Below, piece by piece: positions 44,099-50,289 of a stretch of DNA of 50,289 bases. Source of the stretch: Bifidobacteriaceae bacterium (GTDB lineage: Bacteria; Actinomycetota; Actinomycetes; Actinomycetales; Bifidobacteriaceae); the NCBI GenBank assembly GCA_022650895.1, contig JALCQC010000019.1, forward strand, positions 1 through 50,289. Direction: 5' to 3'. The notes below the pieces were generated by a model. The model saw only the letters and a list, made by a program, of their open reading frames with translations, ran no database searches and was not told the origin of the DNA. Position numbers and translations under genes: made by a program. Position 1 is the first letter of the stretch, and each line of letters opens with the position of its first letter.

Positions 44099-44118
44099 AC
44101 TGTGATGCATATCACAGT
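44099..44118. promoter_or_regulatory. CRP/FNR-like palindromic operator 1
   Basis: ACTGTGATGCATATCACAGT has 8-bp perfect arms and contains TGTGA-N6-TCACA, the CRP/GlxR consensus. It covers the predicted transcription start, so a bound factor would block this promoter. The 16-bp core matches operator 2 at 14 of 16 positions. Confidence 0.75.
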
Positions 44119-44149
44119 GTTGAGATTCTGATGATTGGCAGGGGGTCCC

Positions 44150-44320
44150 ATGAGAGGACTACGGAGAGATTGGTTACGGCGTAGTGCCAATGCCCTCTCC
44201 TGCGCCTCGTCACCGGATACCATGCACGCCTCTCCATATCGAAATACGTGGAAGTATCTCTTTTTCCCTTCAAACCCTATCTTTAAGGATCCCTCTATGC
44301 GCATTTTCTGCGTCACATAA
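44150..44320 (+). CDS. Possible 56-residue leader peptide
   Basis: ATG at 44150 follows AGGGGG by four bases. The peptide begins MRGLRRDWLRRSAN, is basic at its start, then Ser/Pro/aromatic-rich and ends RIFCVT; I recognise no family. It lies in the 5' leader between operator 1 and the membrane protein gene. Translation is a guess from the ribosome site and from the similar arrangement at 45152. Confidence 0.35.
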   Translation: MRGLRRDWLRRSANALSCASSPDTMHASPYRNTWKYLFFPSNPIFKDPSMRIFCVT

Positions 44321-44387
44321 ATCGTGTGCAGTGCCGATGAATTTCTGGAGAAACTCGTCGACTCGCAGGTACACCGAAAGGCTAATG

Positions 44388-44978
44388 ATGAAAGAACACA
44401 ATACTTTGCATGACGCCGCGGTCTGCACGCCTCAGCGACGGCGCTCTCCCTTCGCGTTCGTAGTACTCTTCATCGCCATGGCAATTATTGTTGCGAGTTC
44501 GCTTTTCATCGCGATCCCAGGTTTTTCTCGGGATCTGCGGGATACGCGCGGTGCGATGGTAGATAGTCTGTTTTCTCTCTTCGATACCGCCGCGGCTGAG
44601 CCGTGGTCGGAATCGACTGACCCTATCCTTCTTGACGCCTCTCAGCAGAGTCCCGGGTATGCAGTGAGCTTGCGTCCCGCCAGCTATCTGTCTGCCGATA
44701 CCGGACCTGTTGCGCCTCGTCTTGCGGCCGCTCCGCCTCTTGCTGCGGAATCGGACAAGGACTCGGATGTCGACACCCAGGAAGCGAAGAATCTCGAAGA
44801 GGATATTCTCTCTGATCTGGATGCCGATGACGTGCTTGCCATCGTCTTTACCGTGGTCTTACTGGGGATGGGATTAATCGCCGTTTCGAACAAGAAAAAG
44901 GGCAAGACTTTCGAGGAATTTGACCATGCCCGGGAGACTGTTATTCCGCTCAAGAAAAACGACAAATCTCATAGCTGA
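44388..44978 (+). CDS. Small membrane protein of unknown function
   Basis: 196 residues with no family I recognise. A basic QRRRS stretch precedes a first helix (about 21-43). Residues 44-145 form an outside segment, at first with aromatic and Ser residues, then Ala/Pro-rich, then strongly acidic (ESDKDSDVDTQEAKNLEEDILSDLDADD). A second helix (149-167) is followed by a basic cytoplasmic tail. GAAAGG lies six nt before the ATG at 44388; the ATG at 44385 is the alternative. It shares its upstream architecture with the adhesin gene 360 nt downstream, so the two may act at the surface together. That is inference. Confidence 0.65.
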   Translation: MKEHNTLHDAAVCTPQRRRSPFAFVVLFIAMAIIVASSLFIAIPGFSRDLRDTRGAMVDSLFSLFDTAAAEPWSESTDPILLDASQQSPGYAVSLRPASYLSADTGPVAPRLAAAPPLAAESDKDSDVDTQEAKNLEEDILSDLDADDVLAIVFTVVLLGMGLIAVSNKKKGKTFEEFDHARETVIPLKKNDKSHS

Positions 44979-45038
44979 AAGTCACCTTAAAGATAACAGA
45001 ATAAATGCTCAAACTGTTTAGAACGCGACACATTCGGT

Positions 45039-45067
45039 TTGACTGTCTATGTTCTCTACAGTATCGT
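45039..45067 (+). promoter_or_regulatory. Promoter of the adhesin gene
   Basis: TTGACT (45039-45044), 17-nt spacer, TATCGT (45062-45067). A good -35 with a moderate -10; the CRP-like box follows 4 nt later. It lies in the 365-nt gap behind the membrane protein gene and gives the adhesin mRNA a leader of about 270 nt. Confidence 0.55.
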
Positions 45068-45071
45068 CAAA

Positions 45072-45087
45072 TGTGAAGCATCTCACA
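45072..45087. promoter_or_regulatory. CRP/FNR-like operator 2
   Basis: TGTGAAGCATCTCACA, again TGTGA-N6-TCACA and with the same central GCAT as operator 1. It begins 4 nt after the -10 box, the same relation as upstream of the membrane protein gene. Confidence 0.7.
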
Positions 45088-45151
45088 GTATGAACTCACA
45101 GGGAGTTCAGGAGGTGCAAAAGCGGTGATTTCACCCAGGAGGAGGTCGCCC

Positions 45152-45223
45152 ATGAGGATTCAGAATGTAGCAGCAACTTCTCTTTGCACACCCCTAAGGA
45201 TGCACAAAACATGCAAAAGCTAA
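45152..45223 (+). CDS. Possible 23-residue leader peptide
   Basis: The ATG at 45152 follows AGGAGGAGG with a 6-nt gap, the best ribosome binding site in the region. It encodes MRIQNVAATSLCTPLRMHKTCKS, a basic peptide with two cysteines and no family I recognise; too short for the usual gene callers. It sits in the adhesin mRNA leader, 120 nt before the adhesin. Two small stems follow it (GCGGA/TCCGC and CTCCG/CGGAG, 45239-45305). Confidence 0.4.
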   Translation: MRIQNVAATSLCTPLRMHKTCKS

Positions 45224-45343
45224 TCGTCACTTAAGACGACGCGGAACTGTCTCCGCGCAGTCACACCTTTCGAATCTTTGTGTGATTGCACCTCCGGCAC
45301 ACGGAGTCGCAGAGAGAGACCGCACCATAAGAAAGGCAATACG

Positions 45344-48300
45344 ATGAGACAAACGATACGTTCCCGGGATGCCGCCTCGAAAGTAGAGCGCCGACATCCA
45401 CTCTCCTCAATGCTGGTGGCGTTAGTTGCCGCCATTGCGACGCTGTTCGGCTCAATGATGATGACCGCTCCGGCAAATGCCTCCGAACTTCGAGTCTCGC
45501 AGCAGCAGATCGAAGAAGAGGCTCAGATTCTCGATCCTCCTACTGTGACAAAGACTGTTACGGCAGATCCTGATAACGAGGGTGACTTCAATCTGTCATT
45601 CTCAGTCACAGGTAAACAGGATGGAATAAGCCAAACAGTGCCGATTGATATTATTCTGATGGTTGATAACTCATATTCAATGGCGGATCCACCTAGCGGT
45701 GTCTCGAGCGGTACCTCTAAGATGGCCAATCTTAAAAAGGCTGCAACTTCCTTCATCGATTCAGCTCTTGAACTCAATAGTTCAGAACAGGGCTTGGTAA
45801 GAATTCAACTAATGTCTTTTGCGGCAAGAGCTACTACAAATCAGGCATTCAGCAGTTCTAAAACCACCTTGGTCGATAGGCTAAATGGTATAGGTATCTA
45901 TAGGGGGTGGGGAACAGATTGGGGTGCTGCAGTCAATTCGATTAGTCAATCGCTTGAGTCTCCTCCCACGAGAGATGGTGCGCAGAAAGTTGTTGTATTC
46001 ATGACAGACGGTGAGCCCTACCTGTCAAGTGAATATGAAGATGCAGCTGAAACAATGGCTGACAAAGCGGACAACATTTTCAATGTTGGTATCGATCTTG
46101 ACAAAGAGGGTGCAGTAAAGCTCAACGAGCTTACGACATTTATGGGAAGCAATGCTGCGATGATTCCAACAACCGGGGGCACCGATAATTTGTCTACTGC
46201 GTTCGAAGCGATTCTGCAGACAGTTACAGGAAAATATCTCCATAGCGATGTCGTTATTACCGATACACTGTCGGATTATGTCGAATTCGTTGATGTCGAC
46301 GCTAGCAGCGTTAAGCTTGTAACAACGGATACGGATCCGCCCTCCTATTCAGCTACTTTCAGTGAAAGCAAAAAGACATTAACAATTAATTTTGCAAAAG
46401 GTGAGGCACTCAAACCAGGAATTACATATATCTTCACTGTGTCGATCAGGGCTACCGACGCTGCATATGCGGCATCTCAGCTTGCGAGCTATCCGAACAA
46501 AGGCGATGTTGGTACAGGTACGTGGGCAGGGCAGGCGGGTGTGTACACGAATGACAATGATGCCTCTAACGTCGCGTATTCGGTGAGTCTCGTCGATTCA
46601 GACAACAAAGTCGTTGGTATTCCCGCAAAGGGCAAGTCAGTCGCGCTTCCCAGGCCTGTTATACAGGTGACTCCGGCTCCGGCAACAATTGCTCTCAAGG
46701 GCAACAAGGTCATCGATAAGAATGACAGATCTGAATATGAACTCGGAGAGGGCGACTTCAAAGTCAATCTGACAGGTAAGGACAGCAAAGGCGACGTCAA
46801 CCAGACAAAAGCGAATGATGAAGATGGTAACTTCACATTTGATTCGCTGACCTTTAATAAAGCCGGTGAATACACCTACAACCTCTCCGAGGTTCTTCCC
46901 GAGGGTATTTCGACAGAAAAAGTGTCGAACGGAATTCTTTATGATTCCAAGGACAAGACAGTGACGGTTGAGGTGAAACTTGTTGGTAAGAAGTTCGTGG
47001 CGTCCATCGTGGGAGGGAATGACACTGATTACAGTTTCTCCTTCACCAACGTTGCACTGGGACTCGCGGAAACCGCTCTTTCGGCAACCAAGGTGGTTCT
47101 CAACAACAATGGCGACGGAAGCGTACCGCTCACCGACTTCGAGTTCGGTCTCTATGCAAAGGAAACCGAGCCTGACGCAATTTCTGCACAAGCGGCTGGC
47201 GATCCGATTCAGACTAGTCCTGCCGATTCCACTGGCAAGATCACCTTTGACCGCATCGAATATAAGCAGGACGGCGTTCACGAGTACCTGATCTGTGAGA
47301 TTATTCCCGATGGAGCCACTGATGTTGGTGGTCAGGACTCAGGTTACAAGTATCTCAACGGAATCCTCTACGACACCACCTGCGCTGAAGCCTCGGTGAC
47401 CGTTGAGCTTGACGAAGAAAACAAGGAACTTGTTGCCACCAAGGCGCCGGAAGTTGATCACACCTTCACGAATGTCAGGATTGTCCCCATTGAGCTCAGT
47501 GAGCTTGCGGTGACGAAGTCCATCACTGGCCGTGACCTTGTCGATGGTGAGTTCACGTTCGAGATGGTTGATGAGAACGATGACGTCGTGGCAACCGGCA
47601 AGAACACTGCGGACGGCGCAGTGGTGTTCGACAAGCTGCCGATGGCTTCGGACACTGGCGCTTATGAATACACTGTTCGTGAGGTTGTTCCGGGCGAAGA
47701 GGATGACGCTTATGACGCTGCCATTACCTATGACGACAGCGTACACAACATCAGCTTCGGTGTGACTCTTCGCTTTGATGCTGAAGATCCGGGCAATTCG
47801 GTCTTCGAAGTCGCAGCAGAGCCTGAAGCGGTTGAATTTGTGAATGAGTACACCGCCCCGGATCCAATTTCCGTGGATTTGGGTGCCACTAAGGTCCTTG
47901 AGGATGGAACGCTCAAGGAGGGTCAGTTTGATTTCGACCTCTCTGATGTGGCTGGCGATGAAGCCTCGGTGGTTGACACGGTGTCCAACGCGGCAGATGG
48001 GTCGATTACCTTCGGTGCGGTCGAACTCACGGATGCTGATGTGGAGAATGGCCGAACTCTTCAGATGAGTGAGGTTATCCCCGAAGGCGCCTCAGCGGTT
48101 GGAGTTTATAACGGTATCCGTTACGACCAGTCACTCTACGACATCGTGATTTCCGTCACTCGCGACAAGAAGACTAATACTCTCCACGCTTCTGTGGAAG
48201 GGGCAACGGATATCGTCTTCACCAACCTGCAACTGCCGGTGGTACCGGTTGATCCGCCGGTTATTCCTGATACCCCGGTTACTCCGGATACTCCGACCAC

Positions 48301-48505
48301 TGACCCCGTGAGCACGCCCGGCACCACTGTTTCCTCTGGTGGTGGCTATACCGGTGGTGGCTACTCCGGTGGTGGTTCCTACGGTCCGCTTGCCAAGACT
48401 GGTGCGAACACCACGCTTGTGGTTGCACTCTCCATTGCGCTTCTGCTCTCCGGTGCGGCGGCCGTTATGGTCGGCAAGCGCGGTTCCCTTTCCCCGCGGA
48501 AGTGA
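45344..48505 (+). CDS. Cell-wall anchored adhesin: vWA domain, isopeptide pilin domains, LAKTG anchor
   Basis: 1053 residues. Signal peptide with basic start and hydrophobic core ending ANASE near 48. A von Willebrand A domain follows: MIDAS D108-N-S110-Y-S112 and VVFMTDGEPY. Then four FctA/Spy0128-like domains (about residues 450-1000), each with a Lys near its start (NKV, TKV, TKS, TKV), a Glu in motifs such as YNLSEVLPE, and an Asn near its end (F-T/V-N), the residues of intramolecular isopeptide bonds. A Pro- and Gly/Tyr-rich stalk leads to LAKTG (1016-1020), a hydrophobic helix and basic tail for sortase. Probably a pilus tip or stalk adhesin. GAAAGGC precedes the ATG; the extension to 45278 would displace the signal peptide. 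No sortase or other pilin is in the window. Confidence 0.9.
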   Translation: MRQTIRSRDAASKVERRHPLSSMLVALVAAIATLFGSMMMTAPANASELRVSQQQIEEEAQILDPPTVTKTVTADPDNEGDFNLSFSVTGKQDGISQTVPIDIILMVDNSYSMADPPSGVSSGTSKMANLKKAATSFIDSALELNSSEQGLVRIQLMSFAARATTNQAFSSSKTTLVDRLNGIGIYRGWGTDWGAAVNSISQSLESPPTRDGAQKVVVFMTDGEPYLSSEYEDAAETMADKADNIFNVGIDLDKEGAVKLNELTTFMGSNAAMIPTTGGTDNLSTAFEAILQTVTGKYLHSDVVITDTLSDYVEFVDVDASSVKLVTTDTDPPSYSATFSESKKTLTINFAKGEALKPGITYIFTVSIRATDAAYAASQLASYPNKGDVGTGTWAGQAGVYTNDNDASNVAYSVSLVDSDNKVVGIPAKGKSVALPRPVIQVTPAPATIALKGNKVIDKNDRSEYELGEGDFKVNLTGKDSKGDVNQTKANDEDGNFTFDSLTFNKAGEYTYNLSEVLPEGISTEKVSNGILYDSKDKTVTVEVKLVGKKFVASIVGGNDTDYSFSFTNVALGLAETALSATKVVLNNNGDGSVPLTDFEFGLYAKETEPDAISAQAAGDPIQTSPADSTGKITFDRIEYKQDGVHEYLICEIIPDGATDVGGQDSGYKYLNGILYDTTCAEASVTVELDEENKELVATKAPEVDHTFTNVRIVPIELSELAVTKSITGRDLVDGEFTFEMVDENDDVVATGKNTADGAVVFDKLPMASDTGAYEYTVREVVPGEEDDAYDAAITYDDSVHNISFGVTLRFDAEDPGNSVFEVAAEPEAVEFVNEYTAPDPISVDLGATKVLEDGTLKEGQFDFDLSDVAGDEASVVDTVSNAADGSITFGAVELTDADVENGRTLQMSEVIPEGASAVGVYNGIRYDQSLYDIVISVTRDKKTNTLHASVEGATDIVFTNLQLPVVPVDPPVIPDTPVTPDTPTTDPVSTPGTTVSSGGGYTGGGYSGGGSYGPLAKTGANTTLVVALSIALLLSGAAAVMVGKRGSLSPRK

Positions 48506-48570
48506 ACCAGCAAGTGACTTTGCGAACGTGACGTAACGCATGCAGCGAAGTTGCCAAAGTAGTTGATACA

Positions 48571-48614
48571 AGATCTTCCCCAGGAGTCGCAAGATTCCCG
48601 GGGAAGATCTTTAT
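48571..48614 (+). terminator. Terminator after the adhesin gene
   Basis: AGATCTTCCCC (48571-48581) pairs perfectly with GGGGAAGATCT (48600-48610), 18-nt loop, then TTAT. Confidence 0.75.
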
Positions 48615-48824
48615 GTTCAGGCTGTTCCTACGTGCGGAAGCGTTCGCGTGGGAAATAGGTGATAGTGATGCGTAGGTTTCCTGCATGTGTAGGTTAGTGA
48701 CTACCGGAAAAGGGAAACTTCTTGAATGGTGCAGGTTCCGTGTGTGCTTCACAAGCATTTGCAGCAGGAATCCGCGCGGAATGAGTTTGTGAAGGCGCTT
48801 TGTTACCGCGCGTCCAATCAGTTA
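48615..48824. other. Gap between the adhesin terminator and the MFS gene
   Basis: No supported ORF. CGCGCGG (48773-48779) can pair with CCGCGCG (48806-48812) over 26 nt, a weak candidate terminator for the minus-strand MFS gene. Confidence 0.4.
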
Positions 48825-50289
48825 CTAGTCGTTGGCTTTCTGGGCAGCAAGACTTTTACGTGCGGCTTGGCGTGCTCTGCGATGCTCACGAATGTCATGG
48901 AGAGTAGTGGAGGCGCTGCCTGCCGCCGTTCCCTTGACACCGAAGATGACGACGAGAACCATGATGCCACTGATGAGGGCGCTGAGACGCAAAGTCCAAT
49001 CGATGGCCCAGATGTTGGCACTGATCTGGTCGAAGCCCCAGCCCTTGCGCAATGCCGTCAGAGACTCCATGGTGACCACCAAAACGGGCGCACCCACCGC
49101 ACCTGCAATCTGACGAGCGGTGTTGGTGACTGCGGAGCCATCGGAGACTTGTTCCGCAGGAAGATTGTTGAGTGACCACGTTGTGATGGGCATCAGTACG
49201 AAGCCCATGCCGATCTGACGAATAAACTGGCAGAGCGACACCCACCAAATGGGCGTGGTCATTGAAATGAAGCCCATGCCGACGGTTCCGATGAACAGCG
49301 TGATGGAGCCTATCATGGCGATGGGGCGTGCTCCGAACCGGTCGAGTGCTCGGCCTCCGAAGAACTGTGAAATGGCCTGTGCGATGGCGCCAGGCAGCAA
49401 GACGATGCCACTCATGGTGGCGGAGTAACCGCGATCATTCTGAATGTAGAGCGGCAACAGCACCATGATGGAGCTGAAGGCGAAGAACGAGAGCGACGCA
49501 ACGATGGTTCCCGTTGCGAAGTACCGGTTCTTCAGCACGCGCAGATTCAGCAGCGGCTTCGTGTGGTGGAGCTGGCGCAGAATGAACCAGATGATTCCCG
49601 CGATTCCGATGATCCCCGGGACGATGACCATCGGGCTGGTGATCGAGTTCGATTCGATGTTGGTGAAACCGAAGAGTAGACCACCAAAACCGAAGCAGCT
49701 GAGCGCAACCGAGAAGAAATCCGCATGGACGGTCGAGTCTTTTTCAATGAAGTTGCGGAGGCCAACGGCTGCGGCGACGCAGGCAAGTGCGCCGATGACG
49801 GCGAGCGAGAGGAAGATGGAGCGCCAGCCGTTGGTGTCCGTCTGCCAACCGCCCAGAGTCGGTCCGATGGCGGGGGAGACCGCCATGGCCACGCCCACGG
49901 TTCCCATGGCAGCGCCGCGGTGAGTGACGGGGAAGATCATGAAGACGACGATCTGCAGAACTGGCCACATCACACCGGTGCCGATGGCCTCCAGTGCACG
50001 GCCTATCAGGACCAGCGGGAAAGTGGGGCCGAGCCATGCCAGAACGGAGCCGATGGTGAAGAGTCCCATGGAGGCAATCACAATTTGGCGGGTGGAGAAG
50101 CGTTGCGTCAGGAAAGCGGTGAGGGGCACCATAATGCCCATGATGAGCTGGAAGATTGAGGTGAGCCACTGTCCGGTGGTCAGATCGATGTTGAATTCCT
50201 GAACGATGGTGGGAAGCGCGCTGGTAAGTTGCAGCTGCGTGAAGTTGCCGACGAAGGTAATAAAAGTAAGAATTCCGAGAGAGAGTAGA
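48825..50289 (-). CDS. DHA2-type MFS drug exporter (5' end outside window)
   Basis: The minus-strand frame stays open to the window edge; the visible part starts inside the first helix (GILTFITFVGNFTQLQLTSALP, cut here) and covers about 487 residues. GQWLTSIFQLIMGIMVPLTAFL and the exporter motif C in AVSPAIGPTLGGW mark the EmrB/QacA (14-helix) drug:proton antiporter family. It pumps hydrophobic compounds outward with proton entry; the substrate cannot be told. The ATG at 50141 is an internal Met, not the start. The C-terminal tail is basic. Confidence 0.9.
   Translation of the reverse strand, partial: LLSLGILTFITFVGNFTQLQLTSALPTIVQEFNIDLTTGQWLTSIFQLIMGIMVPLTAFLTQRFSTRQIVIASMGLFTIGSVLAWLGPTFPLVLIGRALEAIGTGVMWPVLQIVVFMIFPVTHRGAAMGTVGVAMAVSPAIGPTLGGWQTDTNGWRSIFLSLAVIGALACVAAAVGLRNFIEKDSTVHADFFSVALSCFGFGGLLFGFTNIESNSITSPMVIVPGIIGIAGIIWFILRQLHHTKPLLNLRVLKNRYFATGTIVASLSFFAFSSIMVLLPLYIQNDRGYSATMSGIVLLPGAIAQAISQFFGGRALDRFGARPIAMIGSITLFIGTVGMGFISMTTPIWWVSLCQFIRQIGMGFVLMPITTWSLNNLPAEQVSDGSAVTNTARQIAGAVGAPVLVVTMESLTALRKGWGFDQISANIWAIDWTLRLSALISGIMVLVVIFGVKGTAAGSASTTLHDIREHRRARQAARKSLAAQKAND

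Noticed and set aside
1-50289. CRISPR array, insertion sequence, prophage or restriction system
   Set aside because: I saw no regularly spaced repeats, transposase, integrase, phage structural gene or methyltransferase motif.

Overview
The window looks like a chromosomal segment of a Gram-positive actinobacterium, most probably a member of the Bifidobacteriaceae. Pointers are the topA-tmk-holB block without TopA zinc fingers, a GlfT2-type galactofuranosyltransferase with UDP-galactopyranose mutase, a C69 dipeptidase, a short divergent formate-tetrahydrofolate ligase, a HypBA1-type GH127 enzyme, a LacI-controlled sugar ABC locus and an LAKTG cell-wall anchored adhesin. The genus is inference. 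Both ends of the window cut through genes.

Left third (1-19400): cell-envelope polysaccharide locus. It begins with a secreted GH16-like/LGFP-repeat protein cut by the window edge, then an AT-rich DUF6020-type membrane protein, a TagGH/Wzm-Wzt-type ABC exporter, a GtrB-like GT2, a polysaccharide pyruvyl transferase, a GlfT2 homologue, a LicD phosphotransferase, a TarJ-like dehydrogenase, a TarI-like cytidylyltransferase and glf. An acyltransferase, a dTDP-glucose 4,6-dehydratase, a dolichyl-phosphate-glucose-synthase-like GT2 and a DUF1361 protein follow on the plus strand. Read together: UDP-Galf and probably CDP-ribitol are made, Galf is polymerised, polyol phosphate and pyruvate are added, and the product leaves through the ABC exporter.

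Centre (19400-30470): housekeeping. SRP RNA, a PAP2 phosphatase with a long disordered N-terminus, topA-tmk-holB overlapping as one operon, a PEBP-family protein, the C69 dipeptidase and fhs. Several genes here and in the polysaccharide locus have no Shine-Dalgarno sequence but a TANNNT box ending 6-7 nt before the start codon, which predicts leaderless mRNAs.

30700-43620: one inducible plus-strand glycan locus: GH51, GH36, GH127, ABC binding lipoprotein, two permeases, GH31 (YicI-type alpha-xylosidase) and a LacI regulator. A strong promoter with two matching LacI-type palindromes precedes it. No glycosidase has a signal peptide, so imported oligosaccharides are degraded in the cytoplasm.

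Right end (43700-50289): tRNA-Lys(CUU) with promoter and terminator, a small two-TM membrane protein of unknown function, a 1053-residue vWA/isopeptide-domain LAKTG adhesin, and a partial DHA2-type MFS exporter. The two surface genes have matching upstream architecture: sigma70-like promoter, a nearly identical CRP/FNR-like palindrome over the predicted start site, a short leader ORF with a strong ribosome binding site, then the main gene. This paired architecture is the least expected signal in the window.
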